From contig CAIMDZ010000025.1 of NCBI GenBank assembly GCA_903839875.1, positions 1-61,875 on the forward strand: DNA of 61,875 bases, in the 5' to 3' direction. Source of the DNA: an uncultured Bacteroidota bacterium (GTDB lineage: Bacteria; Bacteroidota; Bacteroidia; Chitinophagales; Chitinophagaceae). Made by a program: the position numbers and the translations under genes. Shown piece by piece: positions 35,769-45,248 of the stretch; within the stretch, counting starts at the first letter, position 1, and each line of letters begins with the position of its first letter. The notes under the pieces were generated by a model. The model was not told where the DNA came from and searched no databases. It saw only the letters and a program-made list of their open reading frames with translations.

Positions 35769-36806
35769 CTAAGATGCAGTAAATACGGGATAATTCACGA
35801 TATTAGTGTGAACTAAGTGCAAAGGAATATGGCAAAAGCGCTCAAAAACCGTGCATCTAAACAACAATACTATATCCACTGACCAGTCGTTAATAAAAAG
35901 TTCAGGAAAATCATTTTTTATATCAACAAAATATCTACTGAAAATTAGCTCTTCGTACTTATAAATATCTATTTCTTCTTCAGTCATTTGCTCTAAGTCA
36001 CCTTTTAAATCCTCGGGCAACTCATATTTTCCAGTTATGAGTGTAATTGGTAAGTAATTTTCGATTCCTCGTTTATATAACATGTGCCACCAACATTTAT
36101 CAACTGGTTCGCAAACACAATTCGCAAAAGTTTGAATTGCTTGATTATCCTTTAGTTCACGAATGATTTTCTTTTGTTCACTTTGCTCTTTTTTTAATTC
36201 AAGACTATCAGAATCTCGATCACTATCGAATATAATAAAGGCTTTATACTTAAAAATGTTTTTATAGTCTCTATTTTCTAAATTCTCCTTACGATGAAGT
36301 ATGTTTCCGATCCCGCCAGCATTCTCATCAATCAACTGATTTGTCGCTATTGCCTGCTCAATTAATTTATAAATATTTCTCCTAGCCTTTCGGTTGCGAT
36401 ACTTTTTTAGTACTCCTTTTAGAAATTTGAAGTCATTAATTCCGTTTTCAAATATTAGAACAGATTTATTTTCCAACATGGCAACCGCAACAGCAGGATG
36501 TATTTCGTTTTCATTTAGGCCAATAACTATTTTCGTAAGGTATGTATTATGTAATTCAGTTTGGTAGGCTGCCAATCCCAATATCTGCTGAACTCTTTCA
36601 AGTATAGTTTCTTGCTCATATTTAGACAAGAAATTCTTATAAAAAACAGTTTCCTCGATGCTCCTTTCACTGAAAAATATTTGATCAATATTATTGACGT
36701 CCCAAATGAATTTGTTTTCAAAAAAGCTATCAATGACTTTTGATATTTTGATCTGAACCTCATCAGCATTAACATCAAATAGTTCGGGTTTAATTGACAC
36801 TATCAT
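35769..36806 (-). CDS. TOPRIM-like partner protein of an ATPase pair
   Basis: The 345-residue protein is not a family I can name. Its centre has a TOPRIM-like arrangement: an acidic strand-end 'KSVLIFENGINDFKFLKGVL' (about residue 130, the Glu position) and 'YKAFIIFDSDRDSDSLELKK' (about residue 190, the Asp-x-Asp position). The rest is helical and charged. It follows a truncated AAA-ATPase gene by one base. TOPRIM nucleases next to SMC-like ATPases occur in OLD, Gabija and PARIS anti-phage systems, so a defence role is inferred. With the ATPase broken it is probably non-functional as a pair. Confidence 0.62.
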   Translation of the reverse strand: MIVSIKPELFDVNADEVQIKISKVIDSFFENKFIWDVNNIDQIFFSERSIEETVFYKNFLSKYEQETILERVQQILGLAAYQTELHNTYLTKIVIGLNENEIHPAVAVAMLENKSVLIFENGINDFKFLKGVLKKYRNRKARRNIYKLIEQAIATNQLIDENAGGIGNILHRKENLENRDYKNIFKYKAFIIFDSDRDSDSLELKKEQSEQKKIIRELKDNQAIQTFANCVCEPVDKCWWHMLYKRGIENYLPITLITGKYELPEDLKGDLEQMTEEEIDIYKYEELIFSRYFVDIKNDFPELFINDWSVDIVLLFRCTVFERFCHIPLHLVHTNIVNYPVFTAS

Positions 36807-36807
36807 C

Positions 36808-37527
36808 TTAGGATTCTTTATTTTTTAATACCTTTCTCAGTTCAGTTATTTCAGTTATATTTTCCGTGAAAACGCCCTGTGGCCAATCGCTCAAAACACC
36901 TTTGTCATCAATCGTTATCTCTTGTATCTCTCCATCATTTATCCAATAAATGACTACATCATCGCAGGTAAAGCCATATTGGTTCAAAACAACCAAACGC
37001 CTAATCCTTAATAGTATATTTTCGGAGTGAGTTTCAATTAGAAATCTTTGTTTATTTTCTTTTGCCGATTTAACAAACAATTCAGCCAAATCACCATGTG
37101 CCGCAGGGTGAAGATGAAGTTCAGGCTGTTCGTAAATAATCAAAGATTTAGGCCTGCTAACAAATGAACAAACAACGATGGGAAGAGCTTGATTCATGCC
37201 TTGACCCACGTCAACAAGATTTACTAAACTATCACTTTTCTTCAACTTTATTTCGATATAGGGCTTTAATTTGTCAACAACTTCTAGACGCCAACCGTCA
37301 AAATATTTTTCATACCAATTACCAACATTTTTGTGTAAATCATCACCAATTAATTTGCTTACTGCCAGCATACCATATGCGTGCTCTCCCAAAACGCCGG
37401 TCTTTTCATAATTTATGCGCCCGGAAAGTGTGAAGGCTCGCTCAGGAAGTACTCTAAATGGACCAATATAGTCGACGTCAAATTCAAGATCGTCCAAATC
37501 CAAAAGACTATCGTCGCCAAAATCTTT
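36808..37527 (-). pseudogene. 5'-truncated AAA ATPase (DUF3696 type)
   Basis: Only the C-terminal half of an SMC/OLD-like ATPase remains: 'VDVGQGMNQALPIVV' (signature-like), 'KSLIIYEQPELHLHPAAHG' (Walker B with catalytic acid), 'FLIETHSENILLRIRRLV' (H-loop), and the DUF3696 tail 'SDWPQGVFTENITEIT'. The N-terminal Walker A half is absent: the frame runs into TGA at 37528-37530, and no ATG precedes the coding part. The sequence then switches to the glycosyltransferase region. Deletion at the polysaccharide locus border probably removed the 5' end. Confidence 0.75.
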
Positions 37528-37615
37528 TCAGGGTATTTTGTAAATAGTCTACTTTTACACCACATTCTTATGGCCCGTCTTTTTAAATTTTCTTGTACAC
37601 AATACTGTAATTCAT

Positions 37616-38899
37616 TTGTCAGACAATAATATTTCATACAACCTCGTTCACATAGTTGGTGGTGGCGAACATAAGACACCATTAGTTGCCAGCCAGGTCT
37701 TTGACCGGGCACAGGAGCAGGCTGCCACTCCCGGGTCGGGTAAGCCATCATCGGTTTCGGTATGGATATTCGTGCCGATGAGGATGGCTTTTGAAAAAGA
37801 AAGTAAGGAGATAATTTCAGGACTTAGGGAAAGATGCCCGGATGTGAAAATAAGAGCTATACCGGGTATTAACAGGCTAAACCAATGGCCGTCTCATACA
37901 ATTCTAAAAAGGCTAAGGAACAAACTTAACGGCAAAGTAGTTTACCATTGCCGTAGCGAAATGTTCATTGACCGTATTCTGCCGTTGAAAAAAGAATTTT
38001 CCGGCGATGCGCTGGTGCTGGATATAAGAGGGTTTTTTCCGCTGGAGCGGTTTATTAATGATCATAGCATCAATAGTGTTGCTGATATGTCGGATCACCA
38101 GAAAGGGCTTTATAACAAAGACCTGGTGAGGCTGAAACATGCGACGGATAATTCAGAGGTTGTATGTACGGTGAGTGAGCCTTTAAGAGACTACCTGATA
38201 AAACAAGTAAATGCAGATACTGATACTGTTGTAATACCTTGCTGTGTAAAGAATACGGTGACCGATACAAAAAGAGATAAAATAAGGCAGGAACTAAAAA
38301 TAGAAGACAAGACCGCGATACTTTACCTGGGCGGGGTACATAAAAATCAATACTTAGAGGAACTGGGCATACCATTCATAAAAACGGCGCTGGCCCTGTC
38401 TGATAAATATGCTGGTGTATTCATCACCCAGAATAAGGATAAAATGATGGCGATGCTCGCGAAGTTTAATGTGGAGTGGGATAATATTAGGGTGATCAGC
38501 GTGCCGCAAAATGAAGTGGGCGACTACCTGACCGGTATGGACCTGGGCTTGCTGCTGCGTGCGCCAAGTGTGCAGAATAATTTTTCGCAGCCGGTGAAAT
38601 TTGGCGAATATCTAAGTGCAGGTATTCCGGTGGTGCTGGAGGAAGGCACGGGTAAGATATCGGAACTGCTGAAGCAGAATGGTATTGGTTGTGTGGTGAA
38701 ATTGTGGGGCAAGGATAATCAGAAAGAGTTTGAGGGCGAAGTGCGGAAGGCACTGGATTGGTTTGAGACCAACCGCACAACAGTGCGGAATAACGCGCGG
38801 AAATTTGTGGATGATTGCTATACCTGGAAAGCCAATGTGCAGAAGGAACGGGAGATGTATGTGAAGGCATTATGGAAAGTCGTAAGAAAAACGTCTTAA
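37616..38899 (+). CDS. Glycosyltransferase, group 4 type
   Basis: The 427-residue protein starts with TTG at 37616 (no in-frame ATG nearby). It has a GT-B layout: N-terminal 'YNLVHIVGGGEHKTPLVASQ', then a linker, 'KTAILYLGGVHKNQYLEEL' opening the donor-binding domain, and 'KFGEYLSAGIPVVLEEGTGK' with the Glu of the family motif. It probably transfers a sugar from an NDP donor during surface polysaccharide assembly in the cytoplasm. It is the first gene of the polysaccharide locus, next to the truncated ATPase. Confidence 0.75.
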   Translation: MSDNNISYNLVHIVGGGEHKTPLVASQVFDRAQEQAATPGSGKPSSVSVWIFVPMRMAFEKESKEIISGLRERCPDVKIRAIPGINRLNQWPSHTILKRLRNKLNGKVVYHCRSEMFIDRILPLKKEFSGDALVLDIRGFFPLERFINDHSINSVADMSDHQKGLYNKDLVRLKHATDNSEVVCTVSEPLRDYLIKQVNADTDTVVIPCCVKNTVTDTKRDKIRQELKIEDKTAILYLGGVHKNQYLEELGIPFIKTALALSDKYAGVFITQNKDKMMAMLAKFNVEWDNIRVISVPQNEVGDYLTGMDLGLLLRAPSVQNNFSQPVKFGEYLSAGIPVVLEEGTGKISELLKQNGIGCVVKLWGKDNQKEFEGEVRKALDWFETNRTTVRNNARKFVDDCYTWKANVQKEREMYVKALWKVVRKTS

Positions 38900-38918
38900 T
38901 AATCCCAAAACTGATGTT

Positions 38919-39359
38919 ATGAAATTCCGGAAGTGCCAATTATCAATAGTTTTCATTCTACTTACAACCACGGTGTTCATTAATTGCAATACCAAAAATG
39001 GACGGCATGATGGAAAATATTACACTCGAAAAACAGAGCCTTCTTTTACAATTTACGGATGGCATGAAGAAAGTACAGGTAGCCTGGATATTGTAATGGA
39101 TAATAGCGGAACTGTCATCGTTCCCTCAGATTTAAAAATATTCTTTGGAGATACATTAAAACAGTTTGATTTGATTCTGGCTGGCAACTACCCATATTAT
39201 ATCACAGATGTCAATAGTTGGTTCCACTCATCCGGGATATATAAATATACCGGCAAAATAATTGATACGCAGGCAACACCATACGGCGACCACATGATTT
39301 CACCCGTTTTTTACGTTGAAAAATGCTCAAAATTTAGGAAGCAGCGGTTTAATAACTGA
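38919..39359 (+). CDS. Lipoprotein, hypothetical
   Basis: 146 residues with a signal ending in a cysteine ('LLTTTVFINC'), so a lipoprotein or secreted protein. The mature part is short and probably beta-rich ('PSFTIYGWHEESTGSLDIVM', 'SGIYKYTGKIIDTQ'). Not recognised. It lies 20 bases after the glycosyltransferase gene and may share its transcript, but its composition gives no link to sugar metabolism. Confidence 0.55.
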   Translation: MKFRKCQLSIVFILLTTTVFINCNTKNGRHDGKYYTRKTEPSFTIYGWHEESTGSLDIVMDNSGTVIVPSDLKIFFGDTLKQFDLILAGNYPYYITDVNSWFHSSGIYKYTGKIIDTQATPYGDHMISPVFYVEKCSKFRKQRFNN

Positions 39360-39400
39360 AATTCTACCAATTCAATTTCTATTGTACTTTTACATAGACT

Positions 39401-40345
39401 ATGAAGAACTTTGCGATGATAGGCGTTGCCGGTTATATTGCGCCACGGCATTTAATGGCGATCAGGGACACTCATAATGACCTGCTTGCTGCCCTGGACC
39501 CGTTCGACAGCGTGGGCATATTAGACAGTTATTTTCCGCATGCGCATTTTTTTACTGAGTTCGAGCGCTTCGACCGGCATGTGGATAAACTGAGAAGGAA
39601 GGGCACCAAGATTGATTACGTGAGCATCTGCACTCCCAACTACCTGCACGACTCTCACATCCGATTTGCACTGCGCAACCGTGCTGATGCTATTTGCGAA
39701 AAACCACTGGTGCTGAATCCCTGGAACCTGGAAGCGCTGAAAGTGATAGAGGCCGAAACAGGTAGCAAGGTGTACAACATTCTTCAGCTACGCCTTCACC
39801 CAAGTATCATTGCGCTCAAAGAAAAAATTGCAGCAGGCGATAAAGACAAAATATATGATGTGGACCTTACCTATCTCACATCGCGCGGCAACTGGTATTT
39901 CAATAGCTGGAAGGGCGACCAGAATAAGTCGGGAGGGATTGCTACCAACATTGGGATACATTTCTTTGATATGCTGGTTTGGATTTTTGGTGGGGTGAAA
40001 GAAAATATTGTACATGCTTTGCAACCTGACCTGGCGGCGGGCTTTCTGCACCTTGAAAAAGCGCGCGTGAAATGGTTCCTTAGTGTGAATTATGATTACA
40101 TACCTGATGCTGAAAAAAAGCTTGGCAAAAGAACTTACAGGCATATTACCGTTGATGGCGAAGAAATAGAATTCAGTGAGGGCTTTGGCAACCTGCATAC
40201 ACGCAGCTATGAGGAGATACTGAAGGGCAATGGTTTCGGGCTTAACCAGGCGCTGCCGAGTATTAATATTGTGCATGATATTCGGGTGGCGAAGGTAATT
40301 GGACAACATGGCGACTACCATCCGTTACTAAAATCTGTTCACTAA
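39401..40345 (+). CDS. Gfo/Idh/MocA oxidoreductase, WlbA/WbpB-like
   Basis: The 314-residue protein resembles WlbA/WbpB, which oxidises C3 of UDP-GlcNAc-uronic acid with NAD during synthesis of UDP-2,3-diacetamido-2,3-dideoxy uronic acids. Seen are the Rossmann start 'NFAMIGVAGYIAPRHLMAI', 'YVSICTPNYLHDSHIRFAL', the signature 'ADAICEKPLVLNPWNLEAL' with the catalytic Lys, and 'ATNIGIHFFDMLVWIFGG' with the conserved Asp/His. The next gene encodes the matching acetyltransferase, which supports this pathway. The matching aminotransferase (WlbC/WbpE) is not clearly identified in the window. Confidence 0.85.
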   Translation: MKNFAMIGVAGYIAPRHLMAIRDTHNDLLAALDPFDSVGILDSYFPHAHFFTEFERFDRHVDKLRRKGTKIDYVSICTPNYLHDSHIRFALRNRADAICEKPLVLNPWNLEALKVIEAETGSKVYNILQLRLHPSIIALKEKIAAGDKDKIYDVDLTYLTSRGNWYFNSWKGDQNKSGGIATNIGIHFFDMLVWIFGGVKENIVHALQPDLAAGFLHLEKARVKWFLSVNYDYIPDAEKKLGKRTYRHITVDGEEIEFSEGFGNLHTRSYEEILKGNGFGLNQALPSINIVHDIRVAKVIGQHGDYHPLLKSVH

Positions 40346-40468
40346 AGCACAATAGAAATACTGCCATGGTGAGCCGCGCCGAACCATGACATGCTGAATT
40401 AGTTGATCAGCATCATAGTATTTACAGCCGGCAATTTTTACTTTTTTACCTTTTAACTTTTTAACCAA

Positions 40469-41038
40469 ATGGATTATTTTGTTCACCCGACGGCGGTTGT
40501 TGATGAAGGTTGTGAGATCAGCGCAAATGTGAAGATCTGGCACTTCTGCCATATTATGCCGGGTTGTAAGATAGGAGAGGGCTGCAATATCGGGCAAAAC
40601 TGCGTTATCTTCCCGGAGGTGGTGCTGGGTAAGAATGTGAAGATACAGAACAACGTATCTGTGTACACCGGTGTAACATGTGACGACGATGTATTCCTCG
40701 GACCTTCGTGTGTATTTACTAATGTTACCAATCCCCGCAGTGCGGTGAACCGAAGGGGACAATATAGCCGGACTCATGTTGGGAAGGGCGCGACCATTGG
40801 GGCTAATGCAACGATAGTTTGCGGGCACAAAATCGGCGCATATGCATTCATTGGCGCAGGTGCGGTAGTAACCAAAGATGTTCCAGCTTATGCATTGGTA
40901 GTTGGCAACCCTGCTAAGCAGACAGGCTGGATGAGTGAGCATGGGCATAGGCTTGTGTTTAAGGATAGTATTGCTAAATGCCCGGAGAGTGGGTGGGAGT
41001 ATAGATTGGAGGAGGGGAAAGTAACGCGCGTTGGTTAG
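40469..41038 (+). CDS. Hexapeptide acetyltransferase, WlbB/WbpD-like
   Basis: A 189-residue left-handed beta-helix enzyme with repeated hexapeptide units ('[20 protein letters not shown]', '[13 protein letters not shown]', '[19 protein letters not shown]'). The family adds an acetyl group from acetyl-CoA to the 3-amino group of UDP-2-acetamido-3-amino-uronic acid (WlbB/WbpD). '[18 protein letters not shown]' is characteristic of this subfamily. It follows the WlbA-like gene by 123 bases on the same strand. Confidence 0.85.
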   Translation: MDYFVHPTAVVDEGCEISANVKIWHFCHIMPGCKIGEGCNIGQNCVIFPEVVLGKNVKIQNNVSVYTGVTCDDDVFLGPSCVFTNVTNPRSAVNRRGQYSRTHVGKGATIGANATIVCGHKIGAYAFIGAGAVVTKDVPAYALVVGNPAKQTGWMSEHGHRLVFKDSIAKCPESGWEYRLEEGKVTRVG

Positions 41039-41069
41039 ATTTGACAACTTTTTAAAAGTTGACAAATCT
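41037..41069. repeat. GATTTGACAACTTT palindrome, copy 2
   Basis: AGATTTGACAACTTT and AAAGTTGACAAATCT form a 14-of-15-bp inverted repeat between two convergent genes; it starts inside the stop codon of the acetyltransferase gene. Same element as 32912-32945. It could act as a two-way terminator. Confidence 0.82.
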
Positions 41070-41078
41070 TGTACGAAA

Positions 41079-42002
41079 TCACTTCCCCCAAGCCTTCAAA
41101 ATATTCCCGATCCCAACGCGAATATCAGTCAGATCTCTTTTTAACACTGAGCGCATCTTAGAGATGTCGGGTTGGCGACGGGTCATGTCGCCTTCTTTCA
41201 GGGGCGGCAGATGGCTGATAGCGGATTTTGAGTTGGTGATATCTATGATTATTTCAGCCAGTTCTTTTACTGTTGTCAACTGGTCGTTGCCTACGTTTAC
41301 CACGTCGTTGAGGAAATGGTTGTTTTTAAAAATGTCAATGGTGAATTCTATGTTATCCTGTATGTAGCAGAAGGTGCGTGTTTGAGAGCCATCACCATAT
41401 ATTGGTATTGGTTCATTCCTGAGTGCAAAATTCAGGAATTTAGACATTACAAAATCTGCGCTTTGCTTGGGGCCGTAGGTGTTGAAGAAACGGAGGATAG
41501 TATAATCCAGTCCGTATTCCTGCTTATAGGAGCGGCAAAAACACTCACCCAGATTTTTGATAACTGCGTAAGGCAGTTTAGAATTTAGCGGTGTTTCGTG
41601 TTCATGCTGTGGCAGATGCACTGGCTCTCCATACACTTCCGATGACGAGGAGAAGAAAATCCTTTTCACACCGGTATTCTTCGACAGCATAAATACATTC
41701 TCCATGCCCCACACATCATCCAGCACCATCTTTGGGTTGTTGATAGTTCTTAACACACCAACTACGGCGGCATAGTGGAACACATAGTCAAATCCATACC
41801 GCTCCATAACCGAAGAAATATCGCGATAGTTATTCACATCGCACTTGATGAATTTGCAATTCTCTGACTTTGGAATATGATATTCATACCCGGTAAGCAG
41901 GTTATCTACCAGTACAACGAAATTATCCTTGTCTTTCAGAAGGCTATCCGCTAAAGAACTGCCCACAAAACCGGCGCCGCCGGTAATCAGTATTTTTGTC
42001 AT
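41079..42002 (-). CDS. NAD-dependent nucleotide-sugar epimerase/dehydratase
   Basis: The 307-residue extended short-chain dehydrogenase starts 'KILITGGAGFVGSSLADSL' (GxxGxxG) and has 'YGFDYVFHYAAV', the catalytic 'IFFSSSSEVYGE' Ser/Thr site and 'LPYAVIKNLGE' (YxxxK). The C-terminus 'DMTRRQPDISKMRSVL' resembles UDP-glucuronate decarboxylases and UDP-glucose 4-epimerases. It prepares an NDP-sugar for the surface polysaccharide; which reaction it carries out is not certain. Confidence 0.85.
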   Translation of the reverse strand: MTKILITGGAGFVGSSLADSLLKDKDNFVVLVDNLLTGYEYHIPKSENCKFIKCDVNNYRDISSVMERYGFDYVFHYAAVVGVLRTINNPKMVLDDVWGMENVFMLSKNTGVKRIFFSSSSEVYGEPVHLPQHEHETPLNSKLPYAVIKNLGECFCRSYKQEYGLDYTILRFFNTYGPKQSADFVMSKFLNFALRNEPIPIYGDGSQTRTFCYIQDNIEFTIDIFKNNHFLNDVVNVGNDQLTTVKELAEIIIDITNSKSAISHLPPLKEGDMTRRQPDISKMRSVLKRDLTDIRVGIGNILKAWGK

Positions 42003-42094
42003 GAAGTATTAGATTAAATGTTGCAGGGTCAATAGATAATAAGAGTGGTAAAAATAGGGATTTTTTAGCCAGATGTGCTACACCTTTTGCAGGT

Positions 42095-42127
42095 AGATGT
42101 GCCACACCTCAGAGGTGTGGCACATCT
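42095..42127. repeat. GTGCCACACCT palindrome, copy 1
   Basis: AGATGTGCCACACCT / AGGTGTGGCACATCT, a perfect 15-bp stem with loop CAG, begins at the stop codon of the glycosyltransferase gene. A decayed half copy precedes it (about 42071-42084). A second copy is at 57549-57579. Confidence 0.88.
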
Positions 42128-43365
42128 TATGCCTTCAAAGCCTCCTCAAACTTATTATACAGCACCTTAGCATTATCAGCGAAGTTACCCCATTTGGTAA
42201 CAGTATATTCCCGTGCGGCCACACCAAGAGTAACTCTTAATTCCTCATCATTTATCAATTCCAGCAGTTTCTCTGCTAACAAGGCAGGTTGCTGCGTAGG
42301 CACCAATATGCCGTTCACACCTGATTCTATTATTTCAGGATGACCGCCAACTGTGGTAGTAACCACAGCCAGTCCACTAGACATGCCTTCTATTACCACA
42401 TTAGCCATACCCTCGGCATGCGATGGCAGGCAGAAAATATCAGCAAGATTGTACAGTTTGCAGACGGTGGCCGGCGGCTGATCATGCAGCATCAGCAGGT
42501 TTTCCGTAAGTCCACGTTGTTCTGCTTCGTACTTATAGTCTACATCCTGTGCGCCTGCAAAAACAGCTACAAGGAGAAAATTGCTATTAGTCTTCTTTAC
42601 TTCGGTGAGTGCATCAAAAAGATCAAGCCAGCCTTTTCTTATGCTGGCGGTGCCAACGTTTAGGAACACAACTTTATTATCAGGGATTTTGTATTGTGCA
42701 CGCAAGGTCTTTTTCTCCGCAGCCGTTGCCGGTTTGAAAAGGTCATAATCCACACCCCACCCTACCATTGTAAAGGGCAGGTCTTTACCGACGAGTTTGT
42801 TAGATTGCCGGCCTAGATAGCGGGCGCATGCAAAACGCAGATCGGCTTCTTCAAAAACCTGTTTGAATTGCTGCAGGTTGCCTTCACTGCTGTGCGGCCA
42901 AACGGCCACGTCATCGCCGATGGAAAGTATTGCCGATTTTACCCCTAGCTTATGTGCCGCCTGTTGCACTAACGCAGAGCCAGGCAACCACTGCGAATAA
43001 AAAATATCGTTCTTTGGATCCAGTGTGATCCGTTTGTCTTTAAAAAACTTTACAACACAATCCACAAAACGTTCGGCATAGGTCTTCTTCACAAAGCGGC
43101 TGGGCTTCCTGTTCGCTATCCTGGGGTGATACACGGTTACTCCGTCATACTCCCGCTGAAGGGGGTAACCCATTTGCGCAAAATTCTTCCACTCTTTATG
43201 CAGCATGGAGAAAGGATATGGCGGACTCCACGGCACAGGTACGATAACCTTCAATTCCGCCCCGTTTTGAATCAGTCCTTTATACTGCCGGTGCGCGAAA
43301 ATACCGGCATTCGTAAGTCCCGGGAAATTATATGGATAAAATGAGGGGAACGCCCATACTCTCAT
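42127..43365 (-). CDS. Glycosyltransferase family 4
   Basis: The start is the ATG at 43365 (MRVWAFPSFYPYN); the longer reading begins with GTG and lacks similarity. A GT-B enzyme of about 412 residues: 'GIFAHRQYKGLIQNGAELKV' and 'FYSQWLPGSALVQQAAHKLG' in the acceptor half, 'VFLNVGTASIRKGWLDLFDA' at the start of the donor half, and 'LPSHAEGMANVVIEGMSSGL' with the E-x7-E motif. It adds a sugar from an NDP donor to the growing glycan at the cytoplasmic face of the membrane. Confidence 0.9.
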   Translation of the reverse strand: MRVWAFPSFYPYNFPGLTNAGIFAHRQYKGLIQNGAELKVIVPVPWSPPYPFSMLHKEWKNFAQMGYPLQREYDGVTVYHPRIANRKPSRFVKKTYAERFVDCVVKFFKDKRITLDPKNDIFYSQWLPGSALVQQAAHKLGVKSAILSIGDDVAVWPHSSEGNLQQFKQVFEEADLRFACARYLGRQSNKLVGKDLPFTMVGWGVDYDLFKPATAAEKKTLRAQYKIPDNKVVFLNVGTASIRKGWLDLFDALTEVKKTNSNFLLVAVFAGAQDVDYKYEAEQRGLTENLLMLHDQPPATVCKLYNLADIFCLPSHAEGMANVVIEGMSSGLAVVTTTVGGHPEIIESGVNGILVPTQQPALLAEKLLELINDEELRVTLGVAAREYTVTKWGNFADNAKVLYNKFEEALKA

Positions 43366-43449
43366 GGCTGTAAAAATACAAAATTGCACATAACCACTGA
43401 AGGTTCATTTTTTGTACCTTTATCCATTATCAATTGCATATTCCAATAA

Positions 43450-44442
43450 ATGAGCATACTGTCAAAGATCGGTACGGCAAGAAAACTAGTTAAAAATAAC
43501 CTGATCGAGAAAGGTATCTACTCAAAAAGCACAAATAAGAAATTAATTGTGGCCATGTATCATGGCATTGACAAACATGAAAATACCAAATTCAACCAGC
43601 GTTTCTTCAGCAAAAGCAATTTTGAAAAACAACTCATTTCATTCAGGGAGCATTTCCATATCCTGAACTTTAATGACCTGGTGAATAACAATTATTCAAA
43701 AAAGAAACCCAACCTCGTACTCACTTTCGACGACGGCTATGCAAATAATTATCATTACGCCCTGCCCCTGCTCGACAAATTCAATATCCACGCCTTTTAT
43801 TTTATTACCGGCCTCAACACTGTTGAGCAGAAAATCCTATGGGCTGATGCCGTTGATATTATTGCACACTATGCAAAAGAAAAAAGCAAGGTAACATTAG
43901 GCGGAATGGATTTCATGCTTCATAGCCATGAATTTGTTAATGAAGAACATCAGATAACCTTACCAGCCTACATCAGGCGCAGCAACAAAAAAGGATTTAC
44001 GGAAAAAGAGGATTTAGTAAGTCAACTACTTTCCATATATGACTTCCGCCGCAATACGGAGCTATACGACCTCTGGCAACTGATGACGGATGAAGAGATA
44101 AAAAAAGCTTCGTTAAGCCCTAATGTTACTATTGGCTCTCACGGATTTTATCACAATAATTTAGGCTCACTATCCAACCAGGATGCCGTAGATGAGGTGA
44201 TAATGTCAAGGACCTACCTCGAAGGCATTATTCAGAAACCTGTTACCACCATTGGTTTTCCAGATGGTTCTTATACCGAACAACTGAATGATTCGCTTTT
44301 ACAAGAGGGATGGAATAAACAATTTGTTGTTGACTACCGGTATGACGATGAAGGGAAAAGAGATTCTATTTACGAAAGATTTGGTTTGTATCCCAACATG
44401 GGCAACACCCATAAAATTGTGTACAAAATCCTGCACCAATGA
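43450..44442 (+). CDS. Polysaccharide deacetylase (CE4/NodB-like)
   Basis: The 330-residue protein has the NodB motifs: 'PNLVLTFDDGYANNY' (metal-binding Asp pair) and 'VTIGSHGFYHNNLGSL' (HxxxH-like metal ligands), later 'TTIGFPDGSYTEQL'. CE4 enzymes remove N- or O-acetyl groups from sugars. There is no signal peptide, so it may act in the cytoplasm on a nucleotide-linked or lipid-linked sugar. Its stop overlaps the start of the formyltransferase gene (ATGA), suggesting that one removes the acetyl group that the other replaces with formyl. Confidence 0.82.
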   Translation: MSILSKIGTARKLVKNNLIEKGIYSKSTNKKLIVAMYHGIDKHENTKFNQRFFSKSNFEKQLISFREHFHILNFNDLVNNNYSKKKPNLVLTFDDGYANNYHYALPLLDKFNIHAFYFITGLNTVEQKILWADAVDIIAHYAKEKSKVTLGGMDFMLHSHEFVNEEHQITLPAYIRRSNKKGFTEKEDLVSQLLSIYDFRRNTELYDLWQLMTDEEIKKASLSPNVTIGSHGFYHNNLGSLSNQDAVDEVIMSRTYLEGIIQKPVTTIGFPDGSYTEQLNDSLLQEGWNKQFVVDYRYDDEGKRDSIYERFGLYPNMGNTHKIVYKILHQ

Positions 44443-45248
44443 ATATTTGCTTTTATACCGTTGATCAGCCTTCTGCAACGAGTATGCTGAATATGCACCA
44501 TGTTATTACGCAGAGGCCGGAACACAACTACAGCTTTCTGAAAGTAAGAACACCAATGCAACCCAAACCGGGATTGAAAGACAGCCTTAGGAAATTTTAT
44601 GGTGAATGGCGGTTCAACGACGGGCGGTTTGACTTTGGCAGGGATCTGATTGCTTTAGATAAAAGACTGAAAAAAGAAATACAGCAGGTTGACCATGAAA
44701 AATTCAAGACAGGTTATGCCAACGCGGTTAACGATGTGCCGAGCGAGCTATTTCTGGCAGAAGTGAAACCAGACATAATAATACAGGCAGGCGCGGGTAT
44801 TCTGAAACAAAACATTTTCAGTATTGCGACCAAAGCAACTATCAATTTGCATCATGGCATTGCACCCCAGATACGCGGCATAGAATCAACATTCTGGTGC
44901 ATGTATTACGGCATGAGAGAGAAAATAGGCGTTACATGCCATTTCATTGATGCCACGCTGGACACAGGCGTTATTATTGCGCAACAGGCGCTCAACAGTT
45001 CGGCTGTGCCATTTGTTGACGTACAATTTGAAAACATCATGCTTGGCCGGGAAGTACTGTTGAAGAGCATTGATATTCTTGATAAGGGCGGCTATCGTGT
45101 CGTGTCGAAAGGAGAAGTTGCGTCTTACTATTTCGGGCTTCCGGGCTCCGCTCCTTACTCTGAACTTAAGAAAAATAACTTTGCACCTGTAAAAGACATA
45201 CAAGGCAAAACATTTAAGATGAAGGAGAAAAAGTATATTGAATTTTAG
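44439..45248 (+). CDS. Sugar N-formyltransferase-like protein
   Basis: The 269-residue protein belongs to the methionyl-tRNA/sugar formyltransferase fold: 'PDIIIQAGAGILKQNIF', 'ATINLHHGIAPQIRGIEST' with the catalytic Asn and His, and 'FIDATLDTGVIIAQQ' with the catalytic Asp. It lacks the C-terminal tRNA-binding domain, so a sugar-amine acceptor with N10-formyl-THF as donor is more likely. It is translated together with the deacetylase upstream. A 4-amino-4,6-dideoxy sugar made by the VioA-like aminotransferase at 48636 is a plausible acceptor. Confidence 0.8.
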   Translation: MNICFYTVDQPSATSMLNMHHVITQRPEHNYSFLKVRTPMQPKPGLKDSLRKFYGEWRFNDGRFDFGRDLIALDKRLKKEIQQVDHEKFKTGYANAVNDVPSELFLAEVKPDIIIQAGAGILKQNIFSIATKATINLHHGIAPQIRGIESTFWCMYYGMREKIGVTCHFIDATLDTGVIIAQQALNSSAVPFVDVQFENIMLGREVLLKSIDILDKGGYRVVSKGEVASYYFGLPGSAPYSELKKNNFAPVKDIQGKTFKMKEKKYIEF

